A stretch of DNA of 64,000 nucleotides from Moraxella osloensis (GTDB taxonomy: Bacteria > Pseudomonadota > Gammaproteobacteria > Pseudomonadales > Moraxellaceae). A program made the translations under genes and the position numbers. Location of the stretch: assembly GCF_001553955.1 (NCBI RefSeq), contig NZ_CP014234.1:62001-126000 (forward strand), in the 5' to 3' direction. The first letter of the stretch is position 1; the number at the start of each line of letters is the position of its first letter. Positions 1 through 9,903 of the stretch are shown piece after piece. The notes below the pieces were generated by a model. The model saw only the letters and a program-made list of their open reading frames with translations, had not been told where the DNA came from and did no database searches.

Positions 1-4
1 TTTA

Positions 5-526
5 ATGCTAAAACGTTGGTATTGGCAGTCACTGCTACAAGTGTCAACCAAATTTACCCCGACGCAGTTTAATTGTCACGGTGAGATATTAGGTGTCAAG
101 GGCGATTGGCAAAACATTGATAACCGAAAGATTGTCAATGTGTCGCAGCAATTTATCGAGCCATCCCGTGATTTGCCACATCCTACGCTCAGTAGTAAAT
201 TACAAAACGGTATTGCCAAAGCCATGCGTTGGTTGCCCAGTGCGTTTTTTACCGATATGGCAGATGAAAATGAAGATTTACCGATTGATTCCTACATCAA
301 TCAAGGTGATATTGATGAGGTGATGAGCAAAAAAGCGCATAAAGTCCAAGCGTACCACAAAAAAAGGGCATTGGATGAAGTATGGTTGTTGATTCATACC
401 AATGAACAGCAAGAAAAGGGCTTATTAATTTTTGACACAAATGAAGCCTTGCATCACGGTAGTGAATTTAATCGCGTATTTTTAACCTTATATCCCACCA
501 CAACATTGTTACAAGTTGCTAAATAA
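5..526 (+). CDS. Unrecognised protein, possibly 5'-truncated by the window
   Basis: Open frame of 173 residues from the ATG at 5. The codon before it is also open, so the true start may lie left of the window. I do not recognise a family. The protein is soluble-looking, without signal peptide or membrane helix. It has an acidic stretch around residues 84-105 and a basic segment around 108-122 (KKAHKVQAYHKKRA), then a C-terminal part with alternating hydrophobic residues that could be beta strands (VWLLIHT, GLLIFDT). It ends just before a strong hairpin shared with the convergent yebC. No function is offered. Confidence 0.7.
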   Translation: MLKRWYWQSLLQVSTKFTPTQFNCHGEILGVKGDWQNIDNRKIVNVSQQFIEPSRDLPHPTLSSKLQNGIAKAMRWLPSAFFTDMADENEDLPIDSYINQGDIDEVMSKKAHKVQAYHKKRALDEVWLLIHTNEQQEKGLLIFDTNEALHHGSEFNRVFLTLYPTTTLLQVAK

Positions 527-556
527 AAAAGGCTAAATCTACATTTAGCCTTTTCT
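527..556. terminator. Bidirectional intrinsic terminator
   Basis: A perfect 12-bp inverted repeat, AAAAGGCTAAAT with loop CTAC and ATTTAGCCTTTT, lies between the convergent first gene and yebC. A-rich and T-rich flanks give a U-tract in either direction. Confidence 0.85.
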
Positions 557-573
557 ATGCTTAAAAATTTCAT

Positions 574-1323
574 TTAATCATCGAGTTGTTCCATGACATC
601 ATCAGTAAAGTTGACATTGGTATAGACTTCTTGTACATCGTCCAAATCTTCAAGCATATCAATCATTTTCATGATTTTTTTAGCATCTTCGACATCAGTG
701 ACATCCGCCATGGTTGAAGGAGACATAGTCACTTCTGCATTGTCGGATTTTAAACCGGCTTTTTCTAAGGCATCCATCACCTCACCGAAATTCTCTGGCT
801 CAGTGACCACTGTGATACTATCACCATTATTTTCAATATCGGTTGCACCGGCTTCAAGTGCGACTTCCATGATAGTATCTTCTAGCGACACATCATCAAA
901 GGTAATTTCACCGCGTTTGCTAAACATATAAGCCACTGAGCCTGATGTACCCAAATTGCCACCATTTTTGCTAAAAGCGTGACGCACTTCGCCAACGGTA
1001 CGGTTGAGGTTATCCGTCATGGTCTCGACAATCACCGCAACACCGCCCAAGCCATAGCCTTCATAGGTGATTTCTTGCATGTTGTCATTGTCACCGCCGC
1101 CTGCACCACGTTCAATCGCCCGTTTTACCGTGTCTTTGGTCATATTAACTGAGTTGGCTTTTTCCACCGCCGCACGCAAACGCGGGTTACTTGCTGGGTC
1201 TGGGTCGCCTTGTTTGGCAGCGGAGACCAGCTCACGAATGATTTTGGTAAAGACTTTACCTTTTGCCGCATCTTGTTTGGCTTTACGGTGTTTGATGTTT
1301 GCCCACTTGGAATGTCCGGCCAT
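574..1323 (-). CDS. yebC: YebC/PmpR family regulatory/translation factor
   Basis: 249 residues, the usual length of the family. The N-terminus begins with the family signature [14 protein letters not shown], followed by the conserved [11 protein letters not shown] segment and a central [14 protein letters not shown] block. YebC-type proteins are cytoplasmic; they have been described as DNA-binding regulators and more recently as factors that relieve ribosome stalling. The start is supported by AAGGA seven bases upstream. The C-terminus is acidic (DDVMEQLDD). It is the second of two minus-strand genes but is separated from the upstream kinase gene by a hairpin, so it probably has its own promoter. 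Confidence 0.96.
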   Translation of the reverse strand: MAGHSKWANIKHRKAKQDAAKGKVFTKIIRELVSAAKQGDPDPASNPRLRAAVEKANSVNMTKDTVKRAIERGAGGGDNDNMQEITYEGYGLGGVAVIVETMTDNLNRTVGEVRHAFSKNGGNLGTSGSVAYMFSKRGEITFDDVSLEDTIMEVALEAGATDIENNGDSITVVTEPENFGEVMDALEKAGLKSDNAEVTMSPSTMADVTDVEDAKKIMKMIDMLEDLDDVQEVYTNVNFTDDVMEQLDD

Positions 1324-1396
1324 GAGTGTATCCTTTATCTAACTATCTAACGTAACAATCTGATTTTCAAAATTTTGCGTGCGCTATTATAAACGA

Positions 1397-1423
1397 GCAA
1401 CCCCGATTTTTGATAGGGGTTGC
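1397..1423 (-). terminator. GC-rich hairpin, probable terminator of the ABC1 kinase gene
   Basis: Perfect 8-bp stem GCAACCCC/GGGGTTGC around an 11-base AT-rich loop, just past the stop of the kinase gene and upstream of yebC. Read on the minus strand it is followed by TCGTTTATAAT, a poor U-tract, so termination may be partial. Confidence 0.5.
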
Positions 1424-1467
1424 GCCTATGTCATCGCAGGAAATGTTATTGAAAGTTAAAATCAAAC

Positions 1468-2811
1468 CTAAGGGCGAGGCGAGTCAGCAGGTCGTGGCAA
1501 TGTCGGCAAATCAATATAGCGGTGTATCAACTCACTTAAATCAATTTTTACCTTTAAATTGACCAAGTTCCAATACTGTCCAGAAATGGTTCGATCAAGC
1601 ATCATGGTAAGTGGGGCAGGTTGAAAGCTTTGCCAGTATTTAAGCGACTCTTTTGCTTTGGCAATCGCTTGAAAATGGGTTTGGCTGGTGGCAAAGTCAT
1701 AAGGCGCGTGTTTGGATAAATCAAACAACTGGGTAAAACCATACGGGGTCAAACCAATCTGCAACCAATCTTTATAAAAGTCTGGGGGCAGTGGCGCATC
1801 ATTGTTTTTTTTGATGCCAATGCTGACCAAATCTTGCTCAAGCGCTGTCACATCACCGCTCAGACAGTGAATGGCAAAGCGTTTGAATAACGCAACTTCG
1901 TCATGGCTGTAAGATTTGATGCCACCAAAGTCATAGGCAATGACCGAGCCATCAGGGCGAAACGCAAAGTTACCGGGATGGGGGTCACAATGCAGACGAT
2001 ACAGTTTGAACAATTGACCGGCACTAAAATCAAATAAGCGAGTGGCGATTTTTTGTTTGATGTCATTGTCCCAAGTTGCAGCTACTTCTAGCTTTTCACC
2101 CAGTTCTTGTGATAGGGTTAAAATACGTTTGGTCGAATGGCTATGAAAAACTTTGGGGATAATCAGCCCCTCATCCTCACTGTGAAAACTGCCAAAAATT
2201 GCCAAATTATGGGCTTCTTTGCTGTAGTCAAGCTCGTCATACAGGCTGTCACGGATTTCTGCAAAGATTTTATCTTGCAAGGTTTTATCCATATTGAGCA
2301 CGCCAGTTATCTTAAGCGCCAAGCGAACGTGTTTTAAGTCACTATCGATGCTGGTATCAACGTCGGGGTATTGCACTTTGACTACGACCGCTTCACCGGT
2401 TGGCAACACCGCTTTATGGACTTGACCGATAGAGGCTGCCGCAAACGGTGATTGCTCAAACTGGGCAAACAACGCCTCAATCGGTTGCCCCAATTCTTTT
2501 TCCACCTGCTGTTTGATGACGGCAAACGGCATGGGCGGCGCGTCTTTTTGTAATTTCTCCAGCGCTTTTGAGACTTCAGGGGGGAACACATCTTTATACT
2601 GCGAGGCGATTTGACCCACTTTCATCACCGCGCCCTTCATTTCGCCTAAGGTGTCGGCGATTTGCAGCCCTACGGTTTGCAGCATTTCGCTACGGGCTGT
2701 GAGTTTATCTTCTTCAGAGCCTGCAAAAGACTTAATAGAATTTTTAGCTGCTTTGCCTGCGATACTGGCAGTCATACCGGCAAGTTTTAAAAAACGTTTT
2801 TTTGATGACAT
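1468..2811 (-). CDS. ABC1/AarF/UbiB-like atypical kinase
   Basis: 447 residues. ABC1-family landmarks are visible in order: KVGQ at 64-67 (the KxGQ motif unique to the family), the alanine-rich nucleotide loop AAASIGQVH at 124-132, a lysine at 145 in VVVKVQYP, HCDPHPGN at 274-281 (catalytic loop) and YDFG at 293-296 (metal-binding DFG). Family members support ubiquinone or other isoprenoid lipid metabolism. It is shorter than E. coli UbiB (546) and lacks the two C-terminal membrane helices, so it is probably the soluble paralogue rather than ubiB itself. No ubi genes lie nearby. Confidence 0.88.
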   Translation of the reverse strand: MSSKKRFLKLAGMTASIAGKAAKNSIKSFAGSEEDKLTARSEMLQTVGLQIADTLGEMKGAVMKVGQIASQYKDVFPPEVSKALEKLQKDAPPMPFAVIKQQVEKELGQPIEALFAQFEQSPFAAASIGQVHKAVLPTGEAVVVKVQYPDVDTSIDSDLKHVRLALKITGVLNMDKTLQDKIFAEIRDSLYDELDYSKEAHNLAIFGSFHSEDEGLIIPKVFHSHSTKRILTLSQELGEKLEVAATWDNDIKQKIATRLFDFSAGQLFKLYRLHCDPHPGNFAFRPDGSVIAYDFGGIKSYSHDEVALFKRFAIHCLSGDVTALEQDLVSIGIKKNNDAPLPPDFYKDWLQIGLTPYGFTQLFDLSKHAPYDFATSQTHFQAIAKAKESLKYWQSFQPAPLTMMLDRTISGQYWNLVNLKVKIDLSELIHRYIDLPTLPRPADSPRP

Positions 2812-2973
2812 AGTGGTTGTCTTATAGCAGAATTTTTTAATTAATTTATCAGTGAAACTATCAGGTAAATTATAAAGTTTTAAGTATTGAGATTAGCAGA
2901 AAATGGCTATTTTTGCTATGTACCGTGCTGAAATTTAGCGAATTTTGTGCATAGCTTGGCATAAAAAACTTGG

Positions 2974-3007
2974 CACAAAAAAAGGCGCTACGATGGCACC
3001 TTTTTTA
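2974..3007 (-). terminator. Probable terminator of ilvA
   Basis: An imperfect hairpin, AAAAAAAGGCGC and GCACCTTTTTT, sits 18-50 bases past the ilvA stop. It has one G.U/mismatch position in the stem and A/T runs on both sides. Confidence 0.65.
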
Positions 3008-3024
3008 TCCAAACCGTTAAAAAA

Positions 3025-4575
3025 TTATTGTAAAAATAAGCGATAGCCTAAGTTATCGGTGAGGTTTTCGCACTCATAGCCAATGTCTTGCAGTTTGGCA
3101 AGTAATTGCTCGGCGGTTTGCTCACCCATTTGAATGCCCGCTAAGATACGCCCTTCAGCCGCCCCATGATTGCGATAGTGGAATAAAGAAATATTAAACT
3201 GTGAGCCCAATTTTTCAAGGAAGTTGAGCAGCGCGCCAGGACGCTCGGGAAATTCAATGCGAAATAGTTGCTCGTCTTTTAATCCCGCGTGTCCGCCGAT
3301 TAAATAGCGAATATGGGTCTTGGCGACTTCATCATCGGTCAAATCAATCGCGGCATCATCGGCTTCATTGAGTAACTGGTGGATTGCTTTGCGCTCTTTT
3401 TCCCCTTCTTTGAGGGCGATACCGACAAAAATATTGGCAGCGTGATGAGGGTAGTTAGGGTTGGTGTTGATGCGGTAGTTAAATTCGGTGATGTTGCGGC
3501 CTTTGAGCGAGCGGCAAAAATCCAAGAAAGCGCCTGTGCGCTCAGGAATGGTCACCCCAAAAATTGCTTCTTTTTTCTCACCAATTTCGGTACGTTCAGC
3601 GATATAGCGTAACCGATCAAAATTCATGTTGGCACCACATAAAATTGCCACACAGTTTTTGCCTTGCAGATTATGATCTTCGATGTATTTTTTCATACCC
3701 GCGACAGCCAAAGCGCCTGCAGGCTCAACGATGGTGCGGGTTTCATCATACACGTCTTTAATCGCCGCACACACTTCATCATTGCTACAAGTGACCACAT
3801 CAGGCTCGACCACGGGACCTGAGTTATCGCTTTTTGGCATACGGCAGACGGCAAACGGTATTTCACCCAGCTGCGCCACTGCCACCCCATCGACGAACAA
3901 CCCCACTTGCGGTAGCCGCTTGCGTTCACCGGTATCAAGCGCGATTTTTAAACAGGCTGCTTCTTCTGGCTCGACGGCTACGACTTTGACATGCGGTGCA
4001 ACTTCCCCCAAAAACGCCGCGACACCTGAAATTAAGCCACCGCCACCAACGGCAACAAACACATATTCCATTTTACGCCATTGTTGTACTAGCTCCATGG
4101 CGATGGTACCTTGACCTGCGATAACCAATTCATCGTCATACGGTGGGATAAAGGTCAAGCCATCGGTTTGGGCGCGTTCAATGGCATAGCGGTTTGATTC
4201 ATCAAAACTATCGCCATATAGCACCACATTACCGCCCAAGGACTTGACAGCACTGACTTTGATATCGGGGGTGGTGGTCGGCATCACGATAATGTTATTG
4301 AGTCCCAAGCGGCTAGCCGAGAAGGCGACGCCTTGCGCGTGATTGCCGGCAGAGGCACAAATCACGCCTTTGGCTTTGTCTACTTCGCTCAACTGGCTAA
4401 TTCGATTGTAGGCGCCCCGCAGCTTAAAAGAAAACACTGGCTGAAAATCCTCACGTTTAAAACGAATATCGTTGTTAAAGCGTTCACTGAGTTTTTTGGC
4501 GGGTTCAAGCGGCGTTTGAATAGCAGCATCATACACGGTCGCTTGAAGGATAAGGCGTACCCAATCTGATAACAT
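3025..4575 (-). CDS. ilvA: Threonine ammonia-lyase, biosynthetic
   Basis: 516 residues, matching the long biosynthetic form. It converts threonine to 2-oxobutyrate, the first step of isoleucine synthesis. The PLP lysine is K51 in FSFKLRGAYN; the glycine-rich phosphate loop appears as VGGGGLISG around 176-184. After residue ~325 come two ACT-like regulatory domains (each with an ERPGA/ERTGA motif), which in this family bind isoleucine and valine. Start supported by AGGTCA five bases upstream. It is divergent from rpiA with about 224 bp between them. Confidence 0.97.
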   Translation of the reverse strand: MLSDWVRLILQATVYDAAIQTPLEPAKKLSERFNNDIRFKREDFQPVFSFKLRGAYNRISQLSEVDKAKGVICASAGNHAQGVAFSASRLGLNNIIVMPTTTPDIKVSAVKSLGGNVVLYGDSFDESNRYAIERAQTDGLTFIPPYDDELVIAGQGTIAMELVQQWRKMEYVFVAVGGGGLISGVAAFLGEVAPHVKVVAVEPEEAACLKIALDTGERKRLPQVGLFVDGVAVAQLGEIPFAVCRMPKSDNSGPVVEPDVVTCSNDEVCAAIKDVYDETRTIVEPAGALAVAGMKKYIEDHNLQGKNCVAILCGANMNFDRLRYIAERTEIGEKKEAIFGVTIPERTGAFLDFCRSLKGRNITEFNYRINTNPNYPHHAANIFVGIALKEGEKERKAIHQLLNEADDAAIDLTDDEVAKTHIRYLIGGHAGLKDEQLFRIEFPERPGALLNFLEKLGSQFNISLFHYRNHGAAEGRILAGIQMGEQTAEQLLAKLQDIGYECENLTDNLGYRLFLQ

Positions 4576-4799
4576 AATAATGACCTAAGTTTGAAAAATA
4601 CGTTTGAAGATTTATTTTTACCCTCTATGTACTTTCATAACTAAAACACAGCAAGTCGTTAGAGAAGTAAAAAATAAGTGATTAGATTAGGACTTTAGGG
4701 TTTAGCTTGCAAGTGCTTTTACGGTAAAATAAGTTGGGTAATTGATAGCATTAAGTTTTCTATCTGTTTTTTTGATAAATTCCTAACAAGGCTGGGTCT

Positions 4800-5489
4800 A
4801 TGAGTACGATGAATGCAAGCACGCAACAACAACAAAAACAAGCCGTGGCAGCAGACGCGTTAAAATATATCGAATCAGGCATGATTTTGGGCGTGGGGAC
4901 GGGCAGTACCGTCAACTGCCTCATTGAATTATTGCCAAAAGTTAACCTAAAGGGCGCTGTGGCAAGCTCAAAGGTCACCGAAGATAAGCTCAAAGCGCTC
5001 GGTATTGAGGTGATGGATTTAAACTTCACAGGTGAGTTAGATTTGTATATTGATGGTGCCGATGAAGTAAACCAGCACTTACAGCTAGTCAAAGGCGGTG
5101 GCGGCGCTTTAACCCGTGAAAAAATTGTTGCCGCCGCATCTAAGCAGTTTATTTGCCTGGTGGATGAAAGCAAATGGGTACAGCAATTAGGCGTTGGCTT
5201 TCCACTACCGATTGAAGTATTGCCGCAAGCGCGCTCATATGTAGCGCGCGAGTTAGTACAGCTTGGCGGTGAGCCAGTCTACCGTGAAGGATTTGTCACC
5301 GATTATGGCAATTTGATTTTGGATGTTTATGGCTTAGATATCGGCTTGGACATTGAGAAGGTAGCAGCGTTTGAAGCAAAGTTAAACAATATCGTTGGGG
5401 TGGTGTGTAATGGGTTATTTAGCGCACAGCGCGCTGATATTTTGCTGATGGCAACGGCAGATGGCGTAAAAAAATTGACAGCCAAGTAA
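4800..5489 (+). CDS. rpiA: Ribose-5-phosphate isomerase A
   Basis: 229 residues, typical for RpiA. It interconverts ribose-5-phosphate and ribulose-5-phosphate in the pentose phosphate pathway. Visible motifs: GVGTGSTVN at 31-39, DGADE at 85-89 and [11 protein letters not shown] at 98-108, which carry the phosphate-binding and catalytic acid residues. The N-terminus is a little longer than usual and glutamine-rich (QQQQKQ). AAGG lies about nine bases before the ATG. A strong terminator follows. Confidence 0.97.
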   Translation: MSTMNASTQQQQKQAVAADALKYIESGMILGVGTGSTVNCLIELLPKVNLKGAVASSKVTEDKLKALGIEVMDLNFTGELDLYIDGADEVNQHLQLVKGGGGALTREKIVAAASKQFICLVDESKWVQQLGVGFPLPIEVLPQARSYVARELVQLGGEPVYREGFVTDYGNLILDVYGLDIGLDIEKVAAFEAKLNNIVGVVCNGLFSAQRADILLMATADGVKKLTAK

Positions 5490-5532
5490 GTAACCAGTAA
5501 GTTAACGGTTGTTAGTAATGTTGTCACACAAC

Positions 5533-5566
5533 AAAAAAGACCAAGTCACGATGACTGGTCTTTTTT
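5533..5566. terminator. Bidirectional terminator between rpiA and phaB
   Basis: Long inverted repeat AAAAAAGACC..AGTCA / TGACT..GGTCTTTTTT with a three-base loop and a T-run, between the convergent rpiA and phaB. Confidence 0.85.
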
Positions 5567-5609
5567 AATTTATAACCGATTTAGTTCACAAATGCTAATG
5601 GCAAGCTCA

Positions 5610-6383
5610 TTAGTGCATGTATTGACCGCCGTTTACATTGATGGTCTCACCGGTGATATAAGCAGCGCCATCGCTGACCAAATACATCACGGCAGCAGCA
5701 ATCTCTTCAGGTTGGGCGATACGACCCATTGGAATGCCGGCTTTGATGCTTTCCATCACTTTTTCAGGCACCGCCATCACCATTTTAGTACCCGTATAAC
5801 CCGGTGCAACCACGTTAACGGTCACCCCAGATTTAGCGCCTTCTTGTGCCAGCGCTTTACTAAAGCCGATAATACCTGCCTTGGTGGCTGAGTAGTTGGT
5901 CTGACCAAACTGACCTTTTAAGCCATTAATTGAGCTGATACTGACAATACGCCCAGATTTTTGCTCAAGCATTTTGTTAAAAACAGGTTGGGTGACCGTG
6001 AATAGTGATTTTAAGTTGGTATCAATCACCTCTGACCATTGCTCATAAGTCATTTTTTTGAAAGTCGTATCACGGGTGATACCTGCGTTATTTACCAACA
6101 CATCAATGTGACCTGCTTTTCCAATTGCATCAAGAATGGCTTTGGTGGCGGCTTTATGGTCGGTAAGATTGGTTTCAACAAAGGTGAAATCGCTGGCATT
6201 CATGCCTTCTTCTTTTAACCAAGCTTCGCCGCGGTTGACTGTGCTATCTGCTTTATGGGTGTAGGTTGCAATGATGTGATAGCCAGCTTGGATTAGCGCA
6301 TGACAAATAGCCGTGCCAATACCACCTAGCGCACCTGTTACGAGGGCAATTTTTTTATTTGCAGTTGGGTTGTCCGTTGTCAT
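5610..6383 (-). CDS. phaB: Acetoacetyl-CoA reductase (SDR family)
   Basis: 257 residues from the ATG at 6383, chosen because AGGAG lies eight bases upstream; a longer in-frame start at 6434 lacks a ribosome site. Classical short-chain dehydrogenase: TGALGGIG at 16-23, NNAG at 98-101, catalytic Ser near 150 and YxxxK (Y164, K168). The C-terminal ITGETINVNGGQYMH and the substrate region VVAPGYTGTKMV are typical of PhaB, the NADPH enzyme that makes (R)-3-hydroxybutyryl-CoA for polyhydroxybutyrate. FabG is the main alternative, but no fab genes are near. No phaA or phaC is present in the window. Confidence 0.88.
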   Translation of the reverse strand: MTTDNPTANKKIALVTGALGGIGTAICHALIQAGYHIIATYTHKADSTVNRGEAWLKEEGMNASDFTFVETNLTDHKAATKAILDAIGKAGHIDVLVNNAGITRDTTFKKMTYEQWSEVIDTNLKSLFTVTQPVFNKMLEQKSGRIVSISSINGLKGQFGQTNYSATKAGIIGFSKALAQEGAKSGVTVNVVAPGYTGTKMVMAVPEKVMESIKAGIPMGRIAQPEEIAAAVMYLVSDGAAYITGETINVNGGQYMH

Positions 6384-6981
6384 CACAATACGCTCCTTGT
6401 TTGTTGTGATTGTTGGTTGTACTAAAAAATTCAATGATTTAAATAGTTTATAAGATAAATGTGTTGGTTTTTTTACAATTTAATATGCGGCTAAAAAATC
6501 AGTCACACGTGATTGATATCAGGGTCACAAAAAATCTATAGACCGAATATTCACATAAATTTATTGACTTTTACTTCCTTGTTTTTTTCATCATATATGA
6601 AAATTTGATAACTACCAATATTTTTTACGTTTTTATTCCTATGACAAACATTTTGATACGCACAAACGAGTATTTATAGGTTTGAGTGCTAAAAAAATTT
6701 GCAACAATAGCGGTTTGTGCTAGGCTATAAGGAAAGCTTTAAGCAATGTAAGGTTGAGCAAAATACCCTGTATCAACTGCAGTTAATCAAGCCTAATTGC
6801 AAAATCTCCCGCTTGATGGTACAAACTTGGCTTAATTGTACAAACTTGATTGGACAAGATTGATTGTACAAGATTGAGTGTATGAACACGCAAACGTGAA
6901 TGCTTAGTACTTATATATATACCACGATGAGCTGGGTCTGTTTATTTAGTCTGTTTATTTATTTGCCACACGGAAATTAGA
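6384..6981. other. AT-rich divergent intergenic region phaB/glnE
   Basis: About 600 bp without a convincing gene. It should hold the promoters of phaB (leftward) and glnE (rightward). It contains a short hairpin TTTTTCAT/ATGAAAA-type element near 6585-6605 and, near 6814-6880, a run of degenerate repeats. No reading frame with a credible start and family match was seen. Confidence 0.6.
6814..6880. repeat. Degenerate short tandem repeats (ATTGTACAAGATTG-like)
   Basis: Four to five imperfect copies of a 14-20-base unit occur in a row: GATGGTACAAACTTG, AATTGTACAAACTTG, ATTGGACAAGATTG, ATTGTACAAGATTG. They lie about 100 bp upstream of glnE. They could be slippage products or a repeated protein-binding site; the GTAC core is palindromic. 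Confidence 0.6.
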
Positions 6982-9804
6982 ATGCCGCAACTCTTACCGA
7001 CGATGGAACAAATCGCTGTATTACAGCAAGCTAGTAATTTTGGCTATCAGTATTGGCAGACTAAAACAAACGTTGTACAAAGCTTTTTAAAAAGCTATCC
7101 GCTTTCCCAAACGCTCGATGTCCAACATATCAAAGATTTAATACGCGATTATACGCTAGATGAAGATTACCAATTGGCGGATGAAGCAAGCGTGATGCGG
7201 GGGCTGCGTCATCTACGCAATTTGTTGATGGTGCGCTGGATTTGGCAAGATGCCTTAAATCTGATTAGCCTAGAGCAGCTGACATGGGAGCTATCAAAAT
7301 TTGCCGATTATTGTCTCATCTTTGCCAAAGACTATGTGTATCAAGATTTAATCAGTCGCTATGGCGAGCCGTATTTTTTTGATGAAAAAAATAAACCACA
7401 TAAGGATGATTTAGCCATCATCGCCATGGGTAAAATGGGCGCAGAAGAGCTCAACTTATCAAGCGATATCGATTTGATTTTTGTCCATCAGGGGCAAGGT
7501 GAGACGGTGGTTGACTCGTTAAAACCACCAGGGTCAAAAGCTGCTAAATCCATCGACAACAAGAAATTTTTTACCAAATGGGGTCAAGGCATCATCAATC
7601 TGCTTGATAAAAACACCCAAGACGGTTTTGTATTTCGCATTGATATGCGCCTTCGTCCTTGGGGCGATGGCAGTGATTTGGCAATTCATTTATCGGCACT
7701 GGAAAAATATTTTGCCCAACATGGACGGGCATGGGAGCGATTTGCTTGGCTAAAAGCCAGAATCGTCAACCCTGTCACCTTTAGCGATAGCTTAGAAGCC
7801 CTTATCAAGCCGTTTGTGTTTCGTTATTATGTTGATTATAGTGCCTTTGCCGCCCTACGTGAGATGAAATCACTGATTCAAAACCAAGTCGAGCAACGTC
7901 AAGATACCGACAATGTCAAGCTTGGTGCGGGGGGTATTCGTGATATTGAGTTTATCGTGCAGTCGTTTCAGTTGATTTATGGCGGGCGTGTCAGTGATAT
8001 CAGAGTAAAAAACTGCCTACAAGCGATGAGCCAACTGGAAAAACATGGCTTTATCGATGCGGTGACTCATGAGCAATTGGCACAAGCCTATCGTTTTTTA
8101 CGTAGATTGGAGCATGGTATCCAAGCCATCAATGATGAACAAACCCAGCGACTACCCCAAGATGCCAAACAGCGACATCAGCTTGCCCAAGTATTGGGGT
8201 TTGCTGATTGGGCGGCATTGTTAGCCAAACTCAATGAATACCGCCAAACGGTCAAAATACCTTTTGACGAGCTGGTCAGTGATCGCCAACAGTCTGATGA
8301 ACAACTGCAAGTGGATCATCAGCACAATTTATCTGAGCTTGAGCAAAAATTAAGCGCTGACAATAAAGATAAATTAAACCAGTTTTGGCAAAGCAAGCTC
8401 ATTACAGGGCTCAGTGAAGAAGCCAAGACTCGCCTAAATGCCGCCTATCCGATTCTAATCAATGGGTTGTTACATTCCGATTTAAGCGAAGATGCAATCA
8501 ATGTGGCGTTACCTAGAATGTTGACACTACTAGAGGCGGTAAGTCGTCGGTCAATTTATTTGGTCATGTTTGCCGAAAACCCAACGGCAGCCGCCAAATT
8601 GATTCCCATGTTGGCAGCAAGCCCTTGGATTGCGAGCGAATTGGTCAGTTATCCTGTTTTGCTAGATTCATTTATCCGTGAAAAATACCGTCATTTACCT
8701 GATAAGGCAGAACTTAGTGACATCTTGCGTCAGCAGTTGTTACGGGTAGAGCCTAATGATGAAGAAGGGCTACTCAACGCCTTTCGTTTTTTCAAAAAAA
8801 CCCAAGTGCTGGCAGTGGCGGCAAGTGATGTGTTGGCGGATAGACCGTTGATGAAAGTCTCTGATTCACTCACCTTTATCGCTGAAGTGGTGCTTGAAAA
8901 AGCGTTGCAACGGGTATTTGGCGAATTGGTGAAAAAACATGGCTATCCTGTCAATGCCCAAGGCGAGCCTGTGAGTGAAGCGCATAATGGCTTTGCGATT
9001 ATCGGTTATGGTAAGCTTGGCGGGCTTGAGATGAGTTATAGCTCAGATCTTGATCTTGTGTTTATTCATGACATTGATGAAGAAGCGATGACGCTCGGTG
9101 AAAAACCCATCAGCGGTATGAAGTTTGCCGCACGCCTTGCCCAAAAACTGATGAATTATTTGACCACCCAAACGCGCGATGGTCGTGTCTACGAGATTGA
9201 TATGCGCCTGCGTCCTTCGGGTCAAGCGGGTATGATGGTGGTATCTACCCATGCGTTTGAACTTTACCAAATGCACAAAGCTTGGGCGTGGGAACACCAA
9301 GCGTTGGTTCGCGCTCGTGCCATTTGCGGAGATAACCGCGTGATGAAGCGATTTGACCAAATTCGTAAAGAAGTGTTGTGTCTGCCGCGCGATAAAGACA
9401 GTGTCCGTATCGAAGTATCCACCATGCGGCATAAGATGCAAGACCATTTGGGCAGCAAACCGCATACCAAGCAGCAAGGCTTGTTTCATCTTAAACAAGA
9501 TGCAGGCGGATTGGTTGATATTGAGTTTATTGCCCAGTTTGCTGTCTTGGCGTATGCCAATCGTTATCCTGCGTTGGCCATTTGGAGTGACAATGTGCGT
9601 ATCTTTGAAGCACTTGCCAAAACAGGTATTATCGAAACCGAAATATGCCAACAGCTAACGCACGCTTATCTTCGTATCCGCAGCATGACGCATCGCTTGG
9701 CGTTAGCAGAGCAGCCGATACTGGTGGATGAAGCCCAGTGGCATGAACTACGTAATTTTGTTGATGAACAATGGCATCGCTTGATTGGGCAACGACCAGA
9801 ATAG
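6982..9804 (+). CDS. glnE: Bifunctional glutamine synthetase adenylyltransferase/adenylyl-removing enzyme
   Basis: 940 residues (E. coli GlnE is 946). It adds and removes AMP on glutamine synthetase in response to PII state. Two nucleotidyltransferase domains are visible, each with a metal-binding motif: SSDIDLIF near residue 160 (N-terminal, deadenylylation) and SSDLDLVF near 687 (C-terminal, adenylylation). Each is preceded by a GMGK/GYGKLG turn and followed by a DMRLRP motif. The spacing of the duplicated halves is normal. Ribosome site is weak (GGAAATTAG). Confidence 0.97.
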   Translation: MPQLLPTMEQIAVLQQASNFGYQYWQTKTNVVQSFLKSYPLSQTLDVQHIKDLIRDYTLDEDYQLADEASVMRGLRHLRNLLMVRWIWQDALNLISLEQLTWELSKFADYCLIFAKDYVYQDLISRYGEPYFFDEKNKPHKDDLAIIAMGKMGAEELNLSSDIDLIFVHQGQGETVVDSLKPPGSKAAKSIDNKKFFTKWGQGIINLLDKNTQDGFVFRIDMRLRPWGDGSDLAIHLSALEKYFAQHGRAWERFAWLKARIVNPVTFSDSLEALIKPFVFRYYVDYSAFAALREMKSLIQNQVEQRQDTDNVKLGAGGIRDIEFIVQSFQLIYGGRVSDIRVKNCLQAMSQLEKHGFIDAVTHEQLAQAYRFLRRLEHGIQAINDEQTQRLPQDAKQRHQLAQVLGFADWAALLAKLNEYRQTVKIPFDELVSDRQQSDEQLQVDHQHNLSELEQKLSADNKDKLNQFWQSKLITGLSEEAKTRLNAAYPILINGLLHSDLSEDAINVALPRMLTLLEAVSRRSIYLVMFAENPTAAAKLIPMLAASPWIASELVSYPVLLDSFIREKYRHLPDKAELSDILRQQLLRVEPNDEEGLLNAFRFFKKTQVLAVAASDVLADRPLMKVSDSLTFIAEVVLEKALQRVFGELVKKHGYPVNAQGEPVSEAHNGFAIIGYGKLGGLEMSYSSDLDLVFIHDIDEEAMTLGEKPISGMKFAARLAQKLMNYLTTQTRDGRVYEIDMRLRPSGQAGMMVVSTHAFELYQMHKAWAWEHQALVRARAICGDNRVMKRFDQIRKEVLCLPRDKDSVRIEVSTMRHKMQDHLGSKPHTKQQGLFHLKQDAGGLVDIEFIAQFAVLAYANRYPALAIWSDNVRIFEALAKTGIIETEICQQLTHAYLRIRSMTHRLALAEQPILVDEAQWHELRNFVDEQWHRLIGQRPE

Positions 9805-9839
9805 ATGTAACATCAATTTTCTTTCAAACAAATTATTTA

Positions 9840-9900
9840 AACAAAACACTTTTTATTTCAAACTAAACACTTTTTATTTCAAACAAAACACTAGGAGTAA
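9840..9900 (+). repeat. 21-bp tandem repeat ending in the ilvE ribosome site
   Basis: Two near-identical 21-base copies of AACAAAACACTTTTTATTT plus two bases (second copy differs by one base), then a partial third copy whose end has become CTAGGAGTAATC, the ilvE Shine-Dalgarno. The repeat fills the short glnE-ilvE gap. Confidence 0.85.
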
Positions 9901-9903
9901 TCA

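Noticed and set aside
3683-4114. Plus-strand frame of 143 codons opposite ilvA
   Set aside because: Ser/Thr/Pro-rich shadow translation of ilvA with no family features.
9043-9651. Antisense frame of 202 codons inside glnE
   Set aside because: Mirrors the second nucleotidyltransferase domain of glnE; composition is not protein-like and no start context.
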